A stretch of 11,606 bases of DNA from Bacillota bacterium (GTDB lineage Bacteria > Bacillota > Clostridia > Christensenellales > CAG-138): the NCBI GenBank assembly GCA_016288175.1, contig JAEEYN010000207.1:1-11606 (forward strand), in the 5' to 3' direction. The notes below the pieces were generated by a model, which was given only the letters and a program-made list of their open reading frames with translations, was not told the origin of the DNA and made no database searches. A program made the translations under genes and the position numbers. Position 1 is the stretch's first letter; each line of letters starts with the position of its first letter. This document shows positions 1 to 5,991 of the stretch, in pieces.

Positions 1-36
1 CGTTGCGGGAGCGGGCGTCGGCGTTGCGGGAGCGGG
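1..36. repeat. 21-bp tandem repeat in the lipoprotein linker
   Basis: The 15-mer CGTTGCGGGAGCGGG occurs at 1-15 and again at 22-36, a period of 21 bp. On the minus strand this encodes repeated TPAPATP. The array runs off the left edge, so its copy number is unknown. Repeats of this kind in surface-protein linkers often vary in length between strains. Confidence 0.75.
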
Positions 37-351
37 GGTCGCGGAAACGGGCTCGGGGGAATTTTCCGGGCCTTCCGTCGGCGCGGGCGTTTCGGTTTCG
101 CCGGGCGCGGCGGATCCCGAAGGCTCGGCGGAAGCGTCCTCACCGGGCTCCTGCGTTCTGACTTCGCCGCCGGGCTGATGCGTTTCCGGAAGAGCGGTCG
201 CGGGCTCCGCCGAGGCGGGCGGGACCGGCTCCGCGGAAGGGATCGCGACGATGTCGCCGCTGTCGGAGCTTTGATGCGGAGCGGAGGGAGCGCAGGAGAC
301 GCTGCCCGCGAAGAACAGGATCGACATTAAAACCGCCAGAAAGCGTTTCAT
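1..351 (-). CDS. Pro/Ala/Thr-rich lipoprotein, partial (C-terminus beyond left edge)
   Basis: The reading frame starts at ATG 349-351 and stays open to base 1, giving 117 residues with no stop. A GAGG ribosome binding site lies about 9 nt upstream. The N-terminus (MKRFLAVLMSILFFAG) is a basic and hydrophobic export signal. It is followed by S-V-S-C at residues 18-21, an off-consensus lipobox, so a lipoprotein is likely but not certain. The rest of the visible protein is low-complexity, rich in Pro, Ala, Thr, Ser and Glu, and ends at the edge in copies of a TPAPATP repeat. This is probably a flexible, wall-spanning linker before a functional domain that lies outside the window. The function cannot be read from this part. 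It has its own promoter (401-430) and sits downstream of the dockerin operon terminator, so it is probably transcribed separately. Confidence 0.8.
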   Translation of the reverse strand, partial: MKRFLAVLMSILFFAGSVSCAPSAPHQSSDSGDIVAIPSAEPVPPASAEPATALPETHQPGGEVRTQEPGEDASAEPSGSAAPGETETPAPTEGPENSPEPVSATPAPATPTPAPAT

Positions 352-400
352 TTATAAATGACCTCATCTGGGAAAATCTAAAGCATTGACGCTAAAATTT

Positions 401-430
401 ATTATATCACTTTATTCGGGACGAAAGCAA
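401..430 (-). promoter_or_regulatory. promoter of the Pro-rich lipoprotein gene
   Basis: On the minus strand there is a perfect TATAAT (401-406) with a weak TTGCTT (425-430) 18 bp upstream. The 12-mer AGTGATATAATA covering the -10 (400-411) is identical to that of the S41 operon promoter (2722-2733). Confidence 0.6.
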
Positions 431-445
431 GACCGGATGAAAACG

Positions 446-476
446 AAAAAGCCCCCGCACTTTCGACGGAGGCCTT
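446..476 (-). terminator. intrinsic terminator of the S41-dockerin operon
   Basis: On the minus strand, arm AAGGCCTCCG (467-476) pairs with CGGGGGCTTT (448-457) across a 9-nt loop, allowing G-U pairs. The stem runs into T residues (446-450). It begins 23 bp after the dockerin gene's stop codon and precedes the next gene's promoter. Confidence 0.8.
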
Positions 477-498
477 GATTCTATGCGGGAAAAGGACC

Positions 499-1161
499 TT
501 ATCTCAGGGAAAAACCTTCGATCAGGCCCATCGAGAAGCGGAGGATGAGCAGGGCGTCCGCAACATCGCAGGCGCCGCTTTCGTTGACGTCCGCAAGGGC
601 AAGCTGCTCGCCCGAAAACTCGATCAGACCCATCGAACAGCGCAGCGCGAGCAGCGCGTCGACAACATTGACCTCGCCGTTCATATCGATATCGCCGGGG
701 GCATATTCGGAGGAACCGGCGCAGACCATCGGAACGGACTGAACGAAATAACAATCCGGGAAATAGGATTGAGTGACGGAGCCGACGAGCGCCGCGTCGC
801 CGTTGAAATGATAGACGCAGTCCTCGGCAAGGTAATAACCTTCGTTCGGGGCGATCATGCAGCCCTGGCTGTAGAGATGTGTGGGGTCGAAGGGCTCCTG
901 CTCGACGAACATATCCGTTCCGAGCGTATCATCATGCCAGTACTGATAGACGAGGACGTATTCGGGGTTATCCTCGACGTAGAGGGTACAGGAGTGTTCG
1001 GGGGTTTCGCCCGCGACGGGCGCGCAAAGACCCTCGATATAGACCTCGTGGATGGCGATCTCTCCGTCCCTTTCGTCCGTTTCCGCGATGACGGGCATGG
1101 AGAAAGGCAGTACACATGCTATGAGCATCGCCGAGAGAAATAGTGCGATAAATTTTTTCAT
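499..1161 (-). CDS. small secreted protein with C-terminal type I dockerin
   Basis: This 220-residue protein has a signal peptide (residues 1-26, likely cut after V-I-A) and an N-terminal domain of about 120 residues. Features such as PVAGETP and PNEGYY resemble a beta-rich module seen in other clostridial surface proteins (from memory, not searched). The C-terminus (about 156-216) is a two-repeat dockerin. Loop 1 is D157, D159, N161, N165, D168 and loop 2 is D191, N193, S195, D199, D202. Each loop is followed by an almost identical helix (LLALRCSMGLI, LLILRFSMGLI). Dockerins bind cohesins in a calcium-dependent manner, so the protein is expected to plug into an extracellular scaffold or surface cohesin. 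No catalytic domain is visible. AAAGGAG lies 8 nt before the ATG. The gene begins 18 bp after the S41 peptidase gene, so the two are almost certainly co-transcribed. Confidence 0.9.
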   Translation of the reverse strand: MKKFIALFLSAMLIACVLPFSMPVIAETDERDGEIAIHEVYIEGLCAPVAGETPEHSCTLYVEDNPEYVLVYQYWHDDTLGTDMFVEQEPFDPTHLYSQGCMIAPNEGYYLAEDCVYHFNGDAALVGSVTQSYFPDCYFVQSVPMVCAGSSEYAPGDIDMNGEVNVVDALLALRCSMGLIEFSGEQLALADVNESGACDVADALLILRFSMGLIEGFSLR

Positions 1162-1179
1162 TTGGATAACTCCTTTCGG

Positions 1180-2673
1180 TCAGTTAAGATCAAGTATGTA
1201 ATCAAGCACGCTGTCCGTGCCGGCAAGAAAATCCTCATAGGTCTGCGGCACGGTGACATCCGGCTGAAGCGGTCCGTCGGGGTAACCCGGCCAGAAATCG
1301 CCGTAGGTCCTTGAGCACTGGCAGTACAACTGCGAATTCGGAAGGGTGAATTCCGCCGCGTAATAGCCGAAGAAGAAGCGGACGGGCTGGCCGGCGGGGG
1401 AGCCGACGATCGTGACGTTTTCCATGCGCCGCTTCAGCATGGAGGGGATCGCCACCGAAGCCGAATAGGAGAGGCCGTCGATGAGCACGAAGAGCTCCGC
1501 GCCGGAATCGCGCATCGCGTTCGCGAGAGGGATGAAGCTTTCGGCAAGATCGAGGTATCCGCCGCCGTTGTGACGGAAATCCACGATGACCTTTTTGAGC
1601 TTCCCGGTCCCCGCAGCCGCGGCGAACGCCTCCGAAACGACGCTGCCGAAGTTTTCATCCACCATGCAGGTATTGAGGCGGAAGTAGAGCGCTTCGCCGC
1701 CCATGAGGAGGGTGTACCACGCGGGAACGCTGCGATCGCTGCGCATCAGGCGGTAATCGGCGGGGATAAAATCGCCGTTGACGCTGTAAAAGGTGCAATC
1801 TTTGCTCAAATCGATTTCGTGCTGCGAAGTCAGCGTGCGCGAAAGCTCGTTCCCCGAGGCGTCCGTGAACGTGAATTCGGCGGAGGTCTCTTCGCCCATC
1901 ACGCCGATCTGACGCAGCGAGACGCAGTTATCGATGTATTTGGAAATGATCTCGATCACGTGATTGTCATCGGTCTCGCGGGGAAAATACGGAGCCAGCC
2001 TTTCGATGATCTCCGCAAGCGGAACGCCGTTGATCGCCTTGAGCCTCGCCCCGAGCAGGTCCTCGCTGCCCTTCGGCGCGAAGAACACGACGGCTTCGTA
2101 GGTCCCGCCGATCTCGATCGGATCGAAGCGGATCGGCAGCGGATCTTCATAGGACCCGAGGCTGCAGCCCGCGTGGATGTCGTTGAGGGGCGCCAGGATC
2201 CTTTTCAGCCCGAAAACGATCTCGCCGTCGCTCAGCTCCGGGATCGAGAGGATGAGCTCGTTGATCCCCCGGATGAAGTCCTCCTTCAGCGCGGGATCGA
2301 AGAAATTCTCCGAAGAGGTGGTCGAATAGCGCGTCACGAGGTCGTTATAGGTCCTTGTTGTGGTCAGCCTGTCGGAAAGCTTCGGATGCCCGTTATAGGG
2401 ATCGAGGCAAAGGTTCGCGAAATAGACGATGTCCTCCTCCCATTTGAGGTCGCGCTCATCGGTCATGATATAGGTGTAATCCGCGCGGCTGTCGGTATAC
2501 GGCGCGGCCACGGCGGACCCGGCGGTCGGCGTGACAGGGTCCGGCGCTTGAGAAGGCAGCTGCGCCGCGGCGGTCTGCGCCGGTTCGGTCGGAACCGGCT
2601 GTTCGGCGGGCGCGGGCGTGCATGCCGTGAACAGCATAATAAGCGCCAGTACGGTCAAGATCGGCTTTTTCAT
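1180..2673 (-). CDS. S41-family peptidase lipoprotein (tricorn/CtpA superfamily)
   Basis: This 497-residue protein starts at the ATG of MKKPIL, 8 nt after GGAGGAG; an in-frame upstream ATG at 2749-2751 lies before the promoter and is not used. The signal ends in F-T-A-C (Cys18), so it is probably lipidated. A Pro/Thr/Ala linker (19-58) follows, then a helical region. Next is an LNDIHAGC motif (His167), a PDZ-like stretch around 205-225, and an S41 core with VDFRHNGGG (364-372). The predicted nucleophile is Ser404 in LSYSAS. By counting against E. coli Prc (Ser430/Lys455), the general-base lysine position is Gln429. The enzyme therefore lacks the CtpA Ser-Lys dyad and more likely uses His167, as in tricorn-type members. 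The C-terminus has the family's usual PDVTVPQT. It is the first gene of the operon with the dockerin protein. The substrate is unknown; it should act outside the membrane. Confidence 0.88.
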   Translation of the reverse strand: MKKPILTVLALIMLFTACTPAPAEQPVPTEPAQTAAAQLPSQAPDPVTPTAGSAVAAPYTDSRADYTYIMTDERDLKWEEDIVYFANLCLDPYNGHPKLSDRLTTTRTYNDLVTRYSTTSSENFFDPALKEDFIRGINELILSIPELSDGEIVFGLKRILAPLNDIHAGCSLGSYEDPLPIRFDPIEIGGTYEAVVFFAPKGSEDLLGARLKAINGVPLAEIIERLAPYFPRETDDNHVIEIISKYIDNCVSLRQIGVMGEETSAEFTFTDASGNELSRTLTSQHEIDLSKDCTFYSVNGDFIPADYRLMRSDRSVPAWYTLLMGGEALYFRLNTCMVDENFGSVVSEAFAAAAGTGKLKKVIVDFRHNGGGYLDLAESFIPLANAMRDSGAELFVLIDGLSYSASVAIPSMLKRRMENVTIVGSPAGQPVRFFFGYYAAEFTLPNSQLYCQCSRTYGDFWPGYPDGPLQPDVTVPQTYEDFLAGTDSVLDYILDLN

Positions 2674-2722
2674 TCGCTCTCCTCCTCCGCGCGTCCGGCG
2701 CGGTTCCGAATTACAACGCAAT

Positions 2723-2751
2723 ATTATATCACTCAATAAGCGGGCGGACAA
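2723..2751 (-). promoter_or_regulatory. promoter of the S41-dockerin operon
   Basis: On the minus strand, TTGTCC (2746-2751), a 17-bp spacer and a perfect TATAAT (2723-2728). This gives a leader of roughly 45 nt before the ATG at 2673. Confidence 0.8.
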
Positions 2752-2787
2752 TACCGCGCCGAAGAAAAGCGGACCCGCCTGCCGGTC

Positions 2788-2816
2788 TTGCGCCGCGGCG
2801 AAAAACGGGGTATACT
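2788..2816 (+). promoter_or_regulatory. promoter of the YunG-like gene
   Basis: TTGCGC (2788-2793), a 17-bp spacer and TATACT (2811-2816). It is divergent from the S41 operon promoter, whose -35 box ends 37 bp away. The predicted leader is about 85 nt, and I saw no obvious riboswitch fold in it. Confidence 0.65.
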
Positions 2817-2908
2817 TATGGAAGCGGACGGCCGCGAAACGCTTTGGCGGGCGATCTGCGCGGAGAGAACTGCGAAAAACATTGCCGCAGCCGCGGCGGG
2901 GAGGGAAT

Positions 2909-3310
2909 ATGAGCTTTTACGGATATGAAACCGCACCGGAGAACATCCGCGCGCTCTATCGAAAACTTCTGAAGGCGTGGTCGGTCGAAACCTGCGCGCC
3001 GCGCTATCGCCCCGAGTGGTCGTCAGAGAACCCGACGCTCGGACAGTGCTCGATCACGAGCTTCCTCGTTCAGGACCTTCTCGGCGGGGAGGTATACGGC
3101 ATCCTGCTGCCGGACGGCGCATACCACTGCTTCAACGAGGTCGACGGCTTCCGCTTCGACCTCACGAGCGAACAGTTCGGCGATGAACAGCTCGATTACG
3201 GCAGCTGCGTTAAGCAGAGCCGCGAGGAGCATTTCAAAAACGGGGATAAATACGGCCGGTATCTGCTGCTGAAGGCGAATTTTGAAGCTGCGGAAAAAAC
3301 GGAAAACTGA
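2909..3310 (+). CDS. YunG-like small protein with possible Cys-His-Asp triad
   Basis: The product has 133 residues, with GGGGAGGG upstream of the ATG; the frame continues further 5-prime but only across promoter sequence. There is no signal peptide or membrane segment, so it is cytoplasmic. The sequence resembles the Bacillus YunG family as I remember it: a helical start with LKAWS, then GQC (Cys47) heading a segment that reads SFLVQDLLGG. After that come YHCFNEVDG (His73, Asn76) and DLTSEQF (Asp84). The order Cys, His, Asp matches papain-like or transglutaminase-like folds, so a cysteine-dependent activity is possible; this is inference. The family has no established function that I know of. 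It is a single-gene unit with its own promoter and a strong terminator, divergent from the S41 operon. The family assignment is moderately sure; the gene itself is near certain. Confidence 0.8.
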   Translation: MSFYGYETAPENIRALYRKLLKAWSVETCAPRYRPEWSSENPTLGQCSITSFLVQDLLGGEVYGILLPDGAYHCFNEVDGFRFDLTSEQFGDEQLDYGSCVKQSREEHFKNGDKYGRYLLLKANFEAAEKTEN

Positions 3311-3330
3311 AAAAAGATACTGTGCAAAGG

Positions 3331-3380
3331 AAAAACCGTTCGTTCGGATGCGCCGAATAAACGGTTTTTGTTTTTTTGTT
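3331..3380 (+). terminator. intrinsic terminator of the YunG-like gene
   Basis: AAAAACCGTT..TTCGG (3331-3347) pairs with CCGAA..AACGGTTTTT (3353-3369) around a 5-nt loop, with two internal mismatches. The run GTTTTTTTG follows. Confidence 0.9.
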
Positions 3381-3384
3381 TCGC

Positions 3385-3401
3385 TTTAAGAGTGATTTAA
3401 G
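3385..3401 (+). promoter_or_regulatory. TTTAAG-N5-TTTAAG direct repeat, candidate response-regulator operator
   Basis: TTTAAG at 3385-3390 and again at 3396-3401, separated by AGTGA, so one helical turn apart. The repeat lies just upstream of a TATAAT box and covers the position where a -35 would be. CiaR of streptococci, an OmpR-family regulator, binds NTTAAG-N5-WTTAAG. That a CiaR-like protein acts here is inference, since no regulator gene is in this window. Confidence 0.55.
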
Positions 3402-3410
3402 CCCGGTCGG

Positions 3411-3416
3411 TATAAT
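3411..3416 (+). promoter_or_regulatory. -10 box of the beta-helix lipoprotein promoter
   Basis: A perfect TATAAT. The hexamer 17 bp upstream (AAGAGT) is a poor -35 box, which fits a promoter that needs an activator bound at the direct repeat beginning at 3385. The predicted leader is about 30 nt. Confidence 0.75.
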
Positions 3417-3451
3417 AAGGGCAACAAGACAAAAGAACGGAGGCGATCGAT

Positions 3452-4933
3452 ATGAAAAAACTTCTTTGCATCATTCTCGCGGCGGCGCTTGTCTGCACGC
3501 TCTTCGCGGCCTGCGGAAAGAACAACGCGAATGAAAACACCGATGCGGACGCATCCGAAACGGCCGAACCCATCGGCGAGCTCCATACCGGCACGGACGG
3601 CCCCGGAGGACCCGGCGGAAATCCCCCGGACGGCACGCCCCCTCCCGGCGGACCCGGAGGCCCGGGCGGGCAGGGCGGAAATCCTCCCGGCGGTCCCGGA
3701 GGCCCGGGCGGAAACGCGAATGTCGATTATTCAGGCGCGGTCGAGATAACCTCGGCGGATTCCCAAAGCGGGATGACCTATGCGAGCACAACGGCGGATC
3801 AAAGCGCACTGCTCATTTCGACTTCGGATGAAGTCATGGTCGCGGACCCGACCGTTACGAAAACGGGTTCGAGCGACGGCGGCGACAGCTGCAGCTTCTA
3901 CGGTCTCAACGCGGCGGTGCTCGTTAAGGACGGCTCGAAAACGACGATCACCGGCGGCAGCGTGACATCCGATGCGAACGGCGCCAACGGCGTCTTCTGC
4001 TACGGCGGCAACGGCGGCACGAACGGCGCCGCGGGCGACGGCACGACGGTCATCATCCGCGATACGGTCATCAGAACTTCGGGCGACGGCTCCGGCGGCA
4101 TCATGACCACCGGCGGCGGCATCACCTACGCTTATGATCTTTCCGTCACGACGGGCGGGCGGTCCTCCGCGGCGATCCGCTCCGACAGGGGCGGCGGGCA
4201 GGTCTATATTGACGGCGGCAGCTACGTGACGAACGGCCTCGGCTCCCCGGTCATCTATTCCACGGCGGAGATCCACGCTGCCAATGCGACGCTCGTTTCC
4301 AACCTTTCGGAGGGCGTCTGCATCGAGGGACTGAACTCCGTTGAGCTCACGGACTGCGACCTTACCGCGAACAACACCGCGACCAACGGCAACGCGACCT
4401 TCCTCGACAGCATCATGATCTATCAGTCGATGTCCGGCGACGCGGCGAGCGGGACCTCGTCCTTCACGATGACGGGCGGCAGGCTGACGAGCAAAAGCGG
4501 ACATATCTTCCACGTTACCAACACTTCGGCGATCATCAGCCTGAACGGTGTGACGCTCGTGAACGAGGACAGCGAGAACATCCTTCTCTCCGTCTGCGAC
4601 GACGGCTGGAACGGCGGAAGCAACACCGCGACGCTGAACGCGAAAGCGCAGCGCCTGACCGGAGCGATCCTCGTCGGAGACAATTCGGCCCTGACGCTCA
4701 ACCTTTCGGAAGGTTCATCCTTCGAAGGGAGGATCGACGGAAACATCACGAACGCGAAGGGCGCGATCGTTTCGACAGGGGTCGGCACGGTTTCCGTAAC
4801 GCTCGGCGCGGACTGCACCTGGACGCTCACAGGCGACAGCTACATCGCGGAATTCAACGGAAACGCCGCGAACATCATATCAAACGGCTATACGCTCTAT
4901 GTCAACGGCATCGCGCTGAGCGGCACGAACTGA
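3452..4933 (+). CDS. lipoprotein with Gly/Pro linker and predicted right-handed beta-helix
   Basis: The product has 493 residues, starting 8 nt after GGAGG. The signal peptide ends in L-F-A-A-C (Cys21), a lipobox. An acidic, Asn-rich spacer (22-48) leads to a Gly/Pro-rich linker (49-88, PGGPGG units). The rest (about 91-493) is Gly/Ser/Thr/Asn-rich, with repeating short strands and turns such as TITGGSVTSD, VYIDGGSYV, VELTDCDLT and FTMTGGRLTS. Each runs about 20-25 residues per turn, the pattern expected of a parallel beta-helix. Secreted adhesins and polysaccharide-binding proteins often have this fold; no catalytic motif is evident, and it could bind carbohydrate or another surface. The protein is anchored outside the membrane. 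It is a single-gene unit with its own promoter and terminator, possibly under two-component control through the TTTAAG repeat. The lipoprotein call is strong; the fold is inferred; the function is unknown. Confidence 0.85.
   Translation: MKKLLCIILAAALVCTLFAACGKNNANENTDADASETAEPIGELHTGTDGPGGPGGNPPDGTPPPGGPGGPGGQGGNPPGGPGGPGGNANVDYSGAVEITSADSQSGMTYASTTADQSALLISTSDEVMVADPTVTKTGSSDGGDSCSFYGLNAAVLVKDGSKTTITGGSVTSDANGANGVFCYGGNGGTNGAAGDGTTVIIRDTVIRTSGDGSGGIMTTGGGITYAYDLSVTTGGRSSAAIRSDRGGGQVYIDGGSYVTNGLGSPVIYSTAEIHAANATLVSNLSEGVCIEGLNSVELTDCDLTANNTATNGNATFLDSIMIYQSMSGDAASGTSSFTMTGGRLTSKSGHIFHVTNTSAIISLNGVTLVNEDSENILLSVCDDGWNGGSNTATLNAKAQRLTGAILVGDNSALTLNLSEGSSFEGRIDGNITNAKGAIVSTGVGTVSVTLGADCTWTLTGDSYIAEFNGNAANIISNGYTLYVNGIALSGTN
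3641..3711 (+). repeat. 42-bp repeat encoding the Gly/Pro linker
   Basis: A 29-bp unit at 3641-3669 recurs at 3683-3711 with a single difference (A3652 versus T3694), a period of 42 bp or 14 codons. It encodes PPGGPGGPGG. Similar but weaker units start near 3599. Confidence 0.8.
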
Positions 4934-4989
4934 CAGCAAGAACCGCAGGATCTTCATGGTTTTGTTCCTTCCTTAATACCTCTTTCGGG

Positions 4990-5027
4990 ATCCGGCTGCA
5001 TCTTTATCCCACGCAGCCGGATTTTTT
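4990..5027 (+). terminator. intrinsic terminator of the beta-helix lipoprotein gene
   Basis: A perfect 10-bp stem, ATCCGGCTGC (4990-4999) with GCAGCCGGAT (5013-5022), a 13-nt loop and then five T residues. It lies 57 bp after the stop codon. Confidence 0.92.
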
Positions 5028-5040
5028 CGCGCCGCCGAAG

Positions 5041-5069
5041 TTGATTTGCGCCGCTTCCTGTGCTAAACT
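5041..5069 (+). promoter_or_regulatory. promoter of the Pr6Pr membrane protein gene
   Basis: TTGATT (5041-5046), a 17-bp spacer and TAAACT (5064-5069), with an extended -10 TG at 5061-5062. Confidence 0.7.
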
Positions 5070-5102
5070 TGAACCGAAAAGAAGCGGGATAAAGGAGGAA
5101 AT

Positions 5103-5885
5103 ATGGCGCGAAAAAGGACCGCGACGGAAGGCATGAGCCGCTTTGAAAGCAAAAGCGCCGGCGTTTGGCTGCTGGCGGCGGGCGTATTCGGCATACTGCT
5201 GCTCGGGCATCTTGTCGCGAGCTATGAAAATCTTCTCCGGCCGCGGCTGGCGGAGCTTATCGAAAGCAGGATCATAACGAACGACAGGGACGGCCCGACC
5301 TTCCTTTGGTATTTCACGAATCAGTCGAATTTCATAGCGGATCTTTATCTGATCCTTTTCGCGGCCGGATCGTTCGGAAATTCCAAGCTCAGGAGCCTGA
5401 CGCGGAACGCGCTCGTCCGTGCCGCCGTCACTGTTCCGATCATTGCGACGGGCCTTGTTTACTGCACGATGCTCCTGCCGTTCGCGAGGGCTCCGTTCCC
5501 GTTCGAGCGCGGGATCTGGTTTTCCAATTTCGTGAATATCTGGTCGCATATGCTGCTGCCCCTGCTTTTCGCGGTGCTCTGGTTCGTTCCGATGACGGCC
5601 GAACGCCTTAAACCCGTTAAAACGGCGCTGACGGCGATGATCTATCCGCTCTGCTATCTCGCCGTTTCGGCGGTTCGCGGCGCGGTCGACGGCTTCTATC
5701 CCTATCCGTTCCTGAACAGCCGCAAGCTTTGGGAGGTCTTCTTCGGCGAAAAACCGTATTCCGCCGCTATCGCGGTGCCGCTCTTCGTCTGCGGACTGCT
5801 TGTTCTGACGGCGCTGTTCTTCGGGATCGGCTGCGCGCTTGCGGCGATACGCGTTAGACGCCTCCTTAAAGCCGAAAAGGACTGA
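5103..5885 (+). CDS. Pr6Pr-type six-TM integral membrane protein
   Basis: A 260-residue protein with six predicted membrane segments (about 20-40, 68-90, 105-125, 142-162, 175-193 and 221-250) and a basic C-terminal tail. Conserved-looking features are WYFTNQSN (69-76) at the second segment, TGLVYCTMLLP (116-126), WSHMLLPLL (147-155, with His149) and FYPYPFLN (198-205). These match my memory of the Pr6Pr/FAR-17a (AIG1-like) group. Eukaryotic members of that group hydrolyse fatty-acid esters of hydroxy fatty acids; bacterial members are uncharacterised as far as I know. AAGGAGG is only 4 nt from the ATG, which is short. Met11 is a possible alternative start but has no better site. It is a single-gene unit ended by the hairpin at 5916. 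Membrane protein certain; family fairly sure; activity unknown. Confidence 0.78.
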   Translation: MARKRTATEGMSRFESKSAGVWLLAAGVFGILLLGHLVASYENLLRPRLAELIESRIITNDRDGPTFLWYFTNQSNFIADLYLILFAAGSFGNSKLRSLTRNALVRAAVTVPIIATGLVYCTMLLPFARAPFPFERGIWFSNFVNIWSHMLLPLLFAVLWFVPMTAERLKPVKTALTAMIYPLCYLAVSAVRGAVDGFYPYPFLNSRKLWEVFFGEKPYSAAIAVPLFVCGLLVLTALFFGIGCALAAIRVRRLLKAEKD

Positions 5886-5915
5886 CCCGGCGCGCTGCTG
5901 CCGGAAGAAATAACG

Positions 5916-5944
5916 AATGCCGCCTGCGAAAAGGCGGCATTTTT
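5916..5944 (+). terminator. terminator between convergent genes
   Basis: AATGCCGCCT (5916-5925) pairs perfectly with AGGCGGCATT (5932-5941) around a 6-nt loop, with T residues to 5944. On the minus strand the stem is followed by a poorer T-rich stretch, so it may also end the GNAT-DUF445 transcript less efficiently. Confidence 0.85.
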
Positions 5945-5991
5945 CTGTTTTCCGGGACCGGGCTTTCGGCCGTAAATCCCCGTCCGGGATG

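Noticed and set aside
475..1143. Long plus-strand open frame opposite the dockerin gene
   Set aside because: The minus-strand frame has a signal peptide, dockerin motifs and a ribosome binding site; the plus-strand frame is a by-product of GC-rich codon use.
1570..2739. 389-codon plus-strand open frame opposite the S41 peptidase
   Set aside because: Its translation is rich in Arg, Asp and Val without recognisable domains; the minus strand encodes a clear S41 protein.
2618..2908. N-terminal extension of the YunG-like frame
   Set aside because: It covers both divergent promoters and the start of the S41 gene; a ribosome binding site directly precedes ATG 2909.
2817..2908. Riboswitch in the about 85-nt YunG-like leader
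   Set aside because: The leader is GC-rich, but I could not recognise a known riboswitch core or a terminator/antiterminator pair.
3599..3715. Collagen-like triple helix in the lipoprotein linker
   Set aside because: The glycines do not keep a strict every-third-residue G-X-Y register; it is a Gly/Pro linker.
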